64,000 nucleotides of DNA from Marinobacterium rhizophilum (GTDB lineage: Bacteria; Pseudomonadota; Gammaproteobacteria; Pseudomonadales; Balneatricaceae), in assembly GCF_024397915.1 (NCBI RefSeq), contig NZ_CP073347.1:4774001-4838000 (forward strand), written 5' to 3'. Both the position numbers and the translations under genes were made by a program. The notes beneath the pieces are model-generated. The model did not search any database. It was not told where the DNA came from and saw nothing but the letters and a program-made list of their open reading frames with translations. This document shows positions 58,362 through 64,000 of the stretch, one piece after another; the first letter of the stretch is position 1; every line of letters starts with the position of its first letter.

Positions 58362-59126
58362 ATGAAGCGAGTTGTCTTTAATCAGAAAGGCGGTGTGGGA
58401 AAGTCCAGTATCACCACCAACCTGGCCGCCATCAGCGCCAGTCGGGGATTGAAAACCCTGGTGATCGACCTGGACCCGCAGTGTAATTCGACCCACTACC
58501 TGTTGGGCGAAAATGCGGCGCACACCCAGACCGATATCCGGGACTTTTTCGAGCAGATGCTGAGTTTTCAGCTCAAGGCTGCGGGGCCGGACGCGTTTGT
58601 GCACGAAACGCCCTATGAAAACCTGTTCCTGATCCCGTCCAACCCGGATGTCACCGACCTGCAGGCCAAGCTCGAGTCCAAGCACAAGATCTACAAGCTG
58701 CGCGATGCGCTGAATCAGCTGGACGATTACGATGCCATCTATATCGATACGCCGCCGGCCTTCAACTTTTTCACCCTCTCGGCGCTGGTGGCGGCACAGC
58801 GCTGCCTGATTCCGTTCGACTGCGACGAGTTTGCCCGCCAGGCGCTGTACAGCCTGATGGACAACGTGCGTGAAACCCAGGCCGATCACAACGATCAGCT
58901 GCGTGTGGAAGGCATAGTGGTGAACCAGTACCAGCCGCGGGCAACCCTGCCACGGAAAATGGTGGCGGACCTGGTGGCGGAAAAGCTGCCAATGCTCAAC
59001 AGCAAGATTTCATCCTCGGTGAAGATGCGCGAATCCCACAACGAGTCGCGGCCGCTGATCCACATGGCACCCAATCACAAGCTGACCCAGGAATTTGTCG
59101 CCCTGTTCGACGAGCTGCATCCCTGA
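58362..59126 (+). CDS. ParA-family ATPase without a ParB partner
   Basis: The 254-residue protein has the deviant Walker A motif KGGVGKSS (residues 9-16), IDLDPQCNSTHYLLG (Walker A', about 37-51) and YIDTPPAFNF (Walker B, about 126-135). This makes it a ParA/MinD-type ATPase. No parB or clear centromere-like repeats lie next to it, so it may position a protein complex rather than DNA. The ATG at 58362 gives the normal start. Its pairing with DUF2333 suggests a membrane-linked role (inference). Confidence 0.88.
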   Translation: MKRVVFNQKGGVGKSSITTNLAAISASRGLKTLVIDLDPQCNSTHYLLGENAAHTQTDIRDFFEQMLSFQLKAAGPDAFVHETPYENLFLIPSNPDVTDLQAKLESKHKIYKLRDALNQLDDYDAIYIDTPPAFNFFTLSALVAAQRCLIPFDCDEFARQALYSLMDNVRETQADHNDQLRVEGIVVNQYQPRATLPRKMVADLVAEKLPMLNSKISSSVKMRESHNESRPLIHMAPNHKLTQEFVALFDELHP

Positions 59127-59144
59127 TAGTCAGACGGTAGCCGT

Positions 59145-59187
59145 AAAAAAGCCGGCCTGGGCAGTGTTGCCCCTCGCCGGCTTTTTT
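59145..59187 (+). terminator. Intrinsic terminator after the parA-like gene
   Basis: AAAAAAGCCGGC (59145-59156) and GCCGGCTTTTTT (59176-59187) form a 12-bp stem with a 19-base loop. It can stop transcription from both sides, which fits its place between convergent genes. Confidence 0.88.
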
Positions 59188-59223
59188 GTATTCAGGCTCC
59201 GGGAACCGGGCAGACTGTCACAC

Positions 59224-59300
59224 TTGCTCCTTGCTCCTTGCTCCTTGCTCCTTGCTCCTTGCTCCTTGCTCCTTGCTCCTTGCTCCTTGCTCCTTGCTCC
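59224..59300. repeat. Eleven perfect tandem copies of a 7-bp unit (TTGCTCC)
   Basis: The heptamer TTGCTCC is repeated 11 times without a mismatch (77 bases). It lies in the gap between the parA-like gene terminator and the end of hpt, two bases beyond the hpt stop. On the minus strand the unit is GGAGCAA. Open frames running through it (SKEQGAR or LLAPCS units) are chance products of the 7-base period in three frames. Confidence 0.97.
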
Positions 59301-59302
59301 TG

Positions 59303-59863
59303 CTACAGCCCCTTGACGGCAAAAATGCCCGGTGCGTTACGCCAGTAGCCGTGGTAGTCCATGCCAAAACCAAACAGGTAGCGATCCTCCACTTCCAGGC
59401 CGACAAAGTCTGCCGTCATGCCCGGGCGCGCCTTGCGATCATGCCGCTTGTCGACCAGTACCGCGGTATAGACCTCAGCGGCACCTTCACGCTTAAAGTA
59501 ATCGATGATTTCTGCCAGGGTGTGGCCTTCGTCCAAGATGTCGTCCAGGATCAGTACCGGCCTGCCCTTGAATTCCACCATGGGGGGCACCTTCCACTCC
59601 AGGCCAAAACCGCGGGTACTGTTGCGGTAGCGGGTGGCATGCAGGTAACTGGCCTGCAGAGGAAACTCGAGGCGGGTCAGCAACTGGCCCCCAATCACCA
59701 GGCCGCCATTCATGATGCTGAACAGCACCGGATTGCGATCATGCAGTGTTTGGCTGATGGCGTGGGCCATGGTGTCGATGGCGGCCTCCACCTCGGTAGC
59801 GCTGTGCAGCAGGTCCGCTTGGGTGTAAACCTCGCGAATATGGTCCAGGTCGGTATTTGGCAT
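59303..59863 (-). CDS. hpt: Hypoxanthine-guanine phosphoribosyltransferase
   Basis: This 186-residue salvage enzyme makes IMP or GMP from the free base and PRPP. The PRPP-binding loop is VLILDDILDEGHTLAEI (about residues 103-119). The N-terminal part NPVLFSIMNGGLVIGGQLLTRLEFPLQASYLH matches the hpt type seen in Pseudomonas and relatives. Its 3' end abuts the heptamer repeat. Confidence 0.93.
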   Translation of the reverse strand: MPNTDLDHIREVYTQADLLHSATEVEAAIDTMAHAISQTLHDRNPVLFSIMNGGLVIGGQLLTRLEFPLQASYLHATRYRNSTRGFGLEWKVPPMVEFKGRPVLILDDILDEGHTLAEIIDYFKREGAAEVYTAVLVDKRHDRKARPGMTADFVGLEVEDRYLFGFGMDYHGYWRNAPGIFAVKGL

Positions 59864-59945
59864 GGGATCAGGTGTCAGCTAAATAGGGGGGCAGGCGCCG
59901 TGCGTTGGGCGCGACGCGGCTTGTCGGGCTCACAATACTGACTGC

Positions 59946-60001
59946 CCGGTCAGATGGCAAGCTGCCGGACAGATGACAAATTCCCGCCTTTTGGCTAGGA
60001 T
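59946..60001 (+). promoter_or_regulatory. Probable upp-uraA promoter with upstream direct repeat
   Basis: ATGACA (59973-59978), 17 bases and TAGGAT (59996-60001) fit a sigma-70 promoter. Just before and overlapping the -35 are two near-identical 11-mers, CCGGTCAGATG (59946-59956) and CCGGACAGATG (59965-59975), 19 bases apart, a possible operator. Transcription from here leaves a leader of about 180 bases before upp. The rest of the hpt-upp gap to the left shows nothing more. Confidence 0.55.
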
Positions 60002-60041
60002 GCACCCACATTTTCTGACCGGCACGACAATTGCTGAGTAA

Positions 60042-60088
60042 ATCGGGGCAGGGGCGATATCCGCAGGATGTTGTTTCCCTGCTCCGAT
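60042..60088 (+). promoter_or_regulatory. Large hairpin in the upp leader
   Basis: ATCGGGGCAGGG (60042-60053) pairs with CCCTGCTCCGAT (60077-60088) as a 12-bp stem with one G-T pair and a 23-base loop. A second hairpin lies downstream at 60144-60163. Together they could be an attenuator or a stability element for the upp-uraA message; no known riboswitch was recognised. Confidence 0.55.
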
Positions 60089-60143
60089 GCCGATGGCTGC
60101 CCTGGTGCTGGCGCCGGCCGGGATCGCTGGTTTAAACAAGAGG

Positions 60144-60163
60144 CCCGGTTTGCCGACCGGGCT
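60144..60163 (+). repeat. Hairpin repeat, copy 2 (upp leader)
   Basis: This is the same 20-base sequence as at 19197-19216, with a CCCGGT/ACCGGG stem, lying 26 bases before the upp start. Both copies stand just upstream of a coding region. Confidence 0.7.
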
Positions 60164-60189
60164 CTGATCGTTGTCAAAGAGGTTTGTGC

Positions 60190-60813
60190 ATGAGCGTTCA
60201 CGAAATCCGCCACCCATTGATCCGCCACAAGCTGGGTCTGATGCGGTCCGCCGATCTGAGTACCCGCAGTTTCCGGCAGCTGGCGTCGGAAGTTGGCTGC
60301 CTGCTGACCTATGAGGCAACCAAGGACCTGGAACTGGAGTCCTACCCGGTGGACGGCTGGTGCGGTCCCATGACCGCCGAGCGCATCAAGGGCAAAAAAA
60401 TTACCGTGGTGCCGATCCTGCGCGCCGGTATCGGCATGCTCGATGGCGTGCTGGAGCTGGTTCCCGCGGCCAAGATATCAGTGGTGGGGTTGTACCGGGA
60501 CGAGGAAACCCTGGAGCCGGTACCCTACTTTGAAAAGCTGGCCAATGACATCGAAGAGCGCATGGCGCTGATCATCGATCCGATGCTGGCGACTGGCGGC
60601 TCCCTGGTAGCGACGATCGACATGCTGAAGAAGGCCGGTTGTACCAGCATTCGCACGCTGATCCTGGTGGCCGCGCCGGAAGGCCTTAAAAAGGTGCAGG
60701 AAGCACACCCGGACGTGGATATTTTCACGGCGTCCATCGACAGCCACCTGGATGAACACGGCTATATCATTCCGGGTCTTGGTGATGCCGGTGACAAGAT
60801 CTTCGGGACCTGA
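60190..60813 (+). CDS. upp: Uracil phosphoribosyltransferase
   Basis: This 207-residue salvage enzyme makes UMP from uracil and PRPP. The N-terminus SVHEIRHPLIRHKLGLMR, VPILRAGIGMLDGVLELVP (about residues 75-93) and the PRPP site LIIDPMLATGGSL (about 126-138) are typical; the C-terminal HGYIIPGLGDAGDKIFGT binds uracil. The ATG at 60190 is chosen. It is followed by uraA after 13 bases, the usual upp-uraA operon. Confidence 0.97.
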   Translation: MSVHEIRHPLIRHKLGLMRSADLSTRSFRQLASEVGCLLTYEATKDLELESYPVDGWCGPMTAERIKGKKITVVPILRAGIGMLDGVLELVPAAKISVVGLYRDEETLEPVPYFEKLANDIEERMALIIDPMLATGGSLVATIDMLKKAGCTSIRTLILVAAPEGLKKVQEAHPDVDIFTASIDSHLDEHGYIIPGLGDAGDKIFGT

Positions 60814-60826
60814 GGAACGCTGACCC

Positions 60827-62125
60827 ATGTCTAACCAAGGTGACTATCACCTGAGCGGGTGGCGCAGCGCGCTGGCTGGTTCGCAAATGCTGTTCGTCGC
60901 CTTCGGTGCCCTGGTGCTGGTGCCGCTGCTCACGGGGCTCAACCCGAGCGTGGCGCTCTTTACTGCCGGTGCCGGTACCCTGCTTTTCCAGGTGGCAACG
61001 AAGCGCACGGTGCCGGTCTTTCTGGCCTCGTCCTTCGCCTTTATCGCGCCCATTATCTATGGTGTGCAGACTTGGGGTATCCCGGCCACCATGGGCGGCC
61101 TGATGGCGGCGGGACTGCTGTATCTGCTGCTGTCGCTGGCGGTGAAGCTGCGCGGTGCGGGCTTTATTCACCGGCTGATGCCGCCGGTGGTTACGGGCCC
61201 GATCATCATGGTGATCGGCCTGGGGCTGGCGCCGGTGGCGGTGAACATGGCCATGGGCAAAAGCGGTGATGGCGGTATCGAGCTGTTCCCGTACGCTGAT
61301 GCCATGCTGGTGTCCATGGCGGCGCTGGTAACCACCCTGGTGGTGGCGGTGTTCGCGAAAGGGATCTTTCGGCTGGTGCCGATCCTGTCCGGCGTGCTGG
61401 TGGGTTACCTGCTGGCCAACCTGATGGGCATGGTGGATTACACGCCGGTGCAGCAGGCAGCCTGGTTCTCGGTGCCGGCCTTCGTGGCGCCGGAACTCAA
61501 CTGGCAGGCCATTCTGTTTATGCTGCCGGTGGCCATTGCGCCGGCGATTGAGCATGTGGGCGATGTGCTGGCCATCAGCAACGTGACCGGCAAGGATTAC
61601 CTGAAAAAGCCGGGCCTGCACCGCACCTTGCTGGGCGATGGCCTGGCGACATCGACCGCAGCCATGCTGGGCGGCCCGCCCAACACGACCTATTCGGAAG
61701 TGACCGGTGCCGTCATGCTGACCCGGGCGTTCAACCCGCTGATCATGACCTGGGCGGCGGTGTTTGCCATTGCGCTGGCCTTTGTTGCCAAGATCGGCAT
61801 TCTGCTGCAGACCATTCCGACGCCCGTGATGGGCGGTATCCTGATCCTGCTGTTTGGTTCCATCGCCGCGGTGGGCATGAACACCCTGATCAAGGCACGG
61901 GTCGACCTGGGTGAGCAGCGCAACCTGGTGATCGTGGCCACGGTGCTGGTGTTCGGCATCGGCGGCATGGTGATCGGGCAGGGCGAAATGAGCCTGCAGG
62001 GTGTTGCACTCAGTGGTTTTGCCGCCATTCTTCTGAACCTGGTACTGCCCCGCAGCGTTCCTGCAGCTGACGATCTGGCGGCTGAGAAGGCCGTGCTGAA
62101 TGACCTGCCGGATCAGCGTCGCTAG
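60827..62125 (+). CDS. uraA: Uracil permease (NCS2 family)
   Basis: This 432-residue transporter has about 14 membrane segments. Family motifs include AGSQMLFVAFGALVLVPLLTGLNPSVALFTAG (about residues 17-48), the substrate-site PVAIAPAIEHVGDVLAISN (about 228-246) with the proton-binding Glu, and GGPPNTTYSE (about 285). It imports uracil with protons, supplying Upp. GGA lies before the ATG. Confidence 0.95.
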   Translation: MSNQGDYHLSGWRSALAGSQMLFVAFGALVLVPLLTGLNPSVALFTAGAGTLLFQVATKRTVPVFLASSFAFIAPIIYGVQTWGIPATMGGLMAAGLLYLLLSLAVKLRGAGFIHRLMPPVVTGPIIMVIGLGLAPVAVNMAMGKSGDGGIELFPYADAMLVSMAALVTTLVVAVFAKGIFRLVPILSGVLVGYLLANLMGMVDYTPVQQAAWFSVPAFVAPELNWQAILFMLPVAIAPAIEHVGDVLAISNVTGKDYLKKPGLHRTLLGDGLATSTAAMLGGPPNTTYSEVTGAVMLTRAFNPLIMTWAAVFAIALAFVAKIGILLQTIPTPVMGGILILLFGSIAAVGMNTLIKARVDLGEQRNLVIVATVLVFGIGGMVIGQGEMSLQGVALSGFAAILLNLVLPRSVPAADDLAAEKAVLNDLPDQRR

Positions 62126-62279
62126 GCTGGCTTCGTCACTGTGGTTACGGCGGTCGCTGGCTTGACGCTCCGGGTGCAAGCCGGTAACGTAGCCGCGCTA
62201 TTGTGCATGTGCGAAAAATAGCCGCTTTGACGCGGGCCCCGCCGGGGCCGGGTGTCCCGTGCCTCTACTTATCAAGACC

Positions 62280-62307
62280 CGCCAGCGGCACCTTGCTGTC
62301 GCTGGCG
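62280..62307 (+). promoter_or_regulatory. Hairpin upstream of the SulP gene
   Basis: CGCCAGCG (62280-62287) and CGCTGGCG (62300-62307) form a perfect 8-bp stem with a 12-base loop, 25 bases before the SulP start. There is no T-run. It could be a leader structure or part of the uraA terminator. Confidence 0.5.
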
Positions 62308-62332
62308 AAACTCCAGACCTGACGGATAACGG

Positions 62333-63811
62333 ATGATTAACTCTTTGCAACGCCAATGGTTCTCCAACACGCGTGGCGACCTGCTGGCCGGTGCCGTGGT
62401 GGCCCTGGCCCTGATTCCCGAGGCAATCGCCTTTTCCATTATTGCCGGTGTGGATCCCAAGGTGGGTCTGTACGCGTCCTTCTGTATCGCGGTGGTAATT
62501 GCCTTTGTCGGCGGCCGCCCCGGCATGATTTCGGCGGCCACCGGTGCCATGGCGCTGCTGATGGTGACCCTGGTACGCGAGCACGGGCTGCAGTACCTGC
62601 TGGCGGCTTCCCTGCTGACCGGGGTGCTGCAGATCGGGGCCGGCTACCTGAAGCTGGGCAGCCTGATGCGCTTCGTTTCCCGCTCGGTGGTGACGGGGTT
62701 CGTCAATGCCCTGGCGATCCTGATCTTTATGGCGCAGTTGCCTGAGCTGATCGATGTGACCTGGCATGTCTATGCCATGACCGCTGCCGGGCTTGGCATC
62801 ATCTACCTGTTCCCCTACGTGACCCGGGCGGTGCCGTCTCCGCTGGTGTGCATCCTGACCCTGACCGGCCTGTCGATGTACCTGGGGCTGGATATCCGTA
62901 CCGTGGGTGACATGGGTGAGCTGCCCGATACCCTGCCGATTTTCCTGTGGCCCGACGTGCCACTGAACTTTGAAACCCTGCAGATCATCTTCCCCTATGC
63001 CGCTGCCATGGCCGTGGTCGGCCTGCTGGAATCCATGATGACCGCGACCATCGTGGACGACCTGACCGACACCTCCAGTGACAAGAACCGCGAGTGCAAG
63101 GGGCAGGGCGTGTCCAACATCGCCTCCAGCCTGCTCGGTGGCATGGCGGGCTGCGCCATGATCGGCCAGTCGGTGATCAACGTGAAATCCGGCGGCCGTA
63201 CCCGCCTGTCGACCCTGACCGCGGGCCTGCTGCTGCTGATCATGGTGGTGTTCCTGGATGAGTGGGTTGCGCAGATTCCCATGGCGGCGCTGGTGGCCGT
63301 GATGATCATGGTATCCATCGGTACCTTCAGCTGGGATTCCATCCGTAACCTCAAGCAGCACCCGCTGTCCACCAATCTCGTCATGATCGCGACCGTGGTG
63401 GTGGTGGTGTTTACCCACAACCTGGCCTACGGCGTGTTCGTCGGTGTCCTGCTGGCCGCCATGTTCTTTGCCAGCAAGGTGGGGCACTACATGCGGGTGG
63501 ACAGCCATGTGGATGATACCCAGTCGCTGCGCGAGTACCGCGTATCGGGACAGGTGTTCTTTGCATCGGCGGACAAGTTTATCGCTGCCTTTGATTTCAA
63601 GGAGGTTCTGGACAAGGTCGTGATCGACGTCACCCATGCGCACTTCTGGGACATCACCGCCGTATCCTCGCTGGACAAGGTGGTGGTCAAGTTCCGCCGC
63701 GAGGGCACCGAAGTCGAGGTCTGCGGGCTGAACGAAGCCAGTGCCACCATCGTCGACCGCTTTGGCCAGTACGACAAGCCGGGCAGTGCCGACGAGCTGA
63801 TCGGGCACTGA
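62333..63811 (+). CDS. SulP-family anion transporter with STAS domain
   Basis: This 492-residue protein begins with the SulP signature NTRGDLLAGAVVALALIPEAIAFSIIAGVDPKVGLYASF (residues 12-50) and has about 10-12 membrane segments. A cytoplasmic STAS domain occupies about residues 395-485. The anion (sulfate, bicarbonate or another) cannot be told from sequence. It is followed by a probable universal stress protein, a pairing seen in other proteobacteria. Confidence 0.9.
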   Translation: MINSLQRQWFSNTRGDLLAGAVVALALIPEAIAFSIIAGVDPKVGLYASFCIAVVIAFVGGRPGMISAATGAMALLMVTLVREHGLQYLLAASLLTGVLQIGAGYLKLGSLMRFVSRSVVTGFVNALAILIFMAQLPELIDVTWHVYAMTAAGLGIIYLFPYVTRAVPSPLVCILTLTGLSMYLGLDIRTVGDMGELPDTLPIFLWPDVPLNFETLQIIFPYAAAMAVVGLLESMMTATIVDDLTDTSSDKNRECKGQGVSNIASSLLGGMAGCAMIGQSVINVKSGGRTRLSTLTAGLLLLIMVVFLDEWVAQIPMAALVAVMIMVSIGTFSWDSIRNLKQHPLSTNLVMIATVVVVVFTHNLAYGVFVGVLLAAMFFASKVGHYMRVDSHVDDTQSLREYRVSGQVFFASADKFIAAFDFKEVLDKVVIDVTHAHFWDITAVSSLDKVVVKFRREGTEVEVCGLNEASATIVDRFGQYDKPGSADELIGH

Positions 63812-63861
63812 TCCTGCGAAGCGGCGTGCAGTTATAGGCGGGGCAGCAGCCCTGCGTCCGC

Positions 63862-63882
63862 GAGGGGCTTTTCTGGCCCCTC
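63862..63882 (+). terminator. Hairpin after the SulP gene
   Basis: GAGGGGC (63862-63868) and GCCCCTC (63876-63882) form a 7-bp stem. The T-run is in the loop rather than after the stem, so termination is uncertain. Confidence 0.4.
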
Positions 63883-63969
63883 AGGCATGTTATGGTTGAC
63901 TCCTGCGACCGGCAGGGCGCAGCACGCGCAGATGCGCCCCGTTCATTGCTGTACAGGGAGTGACCATCC

Positions 63970-64000
63970 ATGAATAAAGTATTTGCCTGTATCGGTGCCA
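63970..64000 (+). CDS. Start of a probable universal stress protein (3' end outside window)
   Basis: Only the first ten codons are present (MNKVFACIGA). Similar starts occur in universal stress proteins, and USP genes often follow SulP transporters. CAGGGAG lies about ten bases upstream of the ATG. The identity is a guess from ten residues and context. Confidence 0.45.
   Translation, partial: MNKVFACIGA

Noticed and set aside
59224..59300. CRISPR-like array
   Set aside because: The units are 7 bases long and contiguous, with no spacers and no cas gene.
59186..59941. Open frames crossing the heptamer repeat (LLAPCS and SKEQGAR units)
   Set aside because: A 7-base period read in triplets gives a seven-residue pattern in any open frame. 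No start signal supports these, and one runs antisense through hpt.

Overview
The window is a 64 kb piece of a gammaproteobacterial chromosome. The 16S sequence (positions 1129-2665) and the gene orders (rpoE-rse-mucD-lepA-lepB-rnc-era-recO-pdxJ-acpS; aroQ-accB-accC-prmA-dusB-fis-purH-purD; argP/argO) point to a marine Oceanospirillaceae-type organism, perhaps close to Marinobacterium. That placement is inferred from sequence memory, not from a tree. Coding sequence is GC-rich, so long antisense open frames are common and have been left out. No phage, insertion sequence, CRISPR array, tRNA gene or broken gene was found. Nearly all of it is core genome.

Layout: the window opens in the 3' part of murI, followed by a complete rRNA operon (two promoters, 16S, 23S, 5S) with no tRNA in the 16S-23S spacer. 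Downstream of 5S is a patch with two degenerate, oppositely oriented copies of the 5S 3' end. Next come sdhE-ygfX, convergent nadB, and a long plus-strand run: rpoE, an anti-sigma gene that looks like an RseA-RseB(C-terminal domain) fusion, rseC, mucD, lepA, lepB, a DUF4845 gene, rnc, era, recO, pdxJ, acpS, cysM, relA, mazG, ppc, adk. An isolated soxYZ pair and rlmB follow.

From 29 to 39 kb lie small transport and metabolism units: pta-ackA (minus), the divergent argP/argO pair, a VOC protein, acnA, a Bcr/CflA exporter and a glycerophosphodiesterase. From 38.8 to 44.1 kb the conserved PrkA-YeaH-SpoVR stress-kinase module sits on the minus strand with a HIT-family gene at its end, and a good sigma-54 promoter candidate lies upstream. 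Then come an amino-acid dehydrogenase, a TPR lipoprotein, a LysE exporter, the dusB-fis-purH-purD cluster, a zinc-ribbon/DUF3426 membrane protein, prmA and aroQ-accB-accC.

The last part holds a DUF2333 membrane protein with an orphan ParA ATPase, an 11-copy perfect heptamer minisatellite, hpt, the uracil salvage pair upp-uraA behind a structured leader, a SulP transporter and the first codons of a probable universal stress protein.

Functionally the region mixes envelope stress control (rpoE-rse-mucD), ribosome and RNA biogenesis (rRNA, rnc, era, lepA, rlmB, prmA, dusB), stringent response (relA, mazG), purine and uracil supply (purH, purD, hpt, upp, uraA), C4 and acetate metabolism (ppc, acnA, ackA, pta) and fatty-acid initiation (accBC). 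The points most worth a second look are the RseA-RseB fusion, the orphan soxYZ pair with a non-canonical SoxY tail, the inverted 5S remnants, the heptamer repeat, a 20-bp hairpin shared by the cysM and upp leaders, and the sigma-54-like site ahead of prkA.
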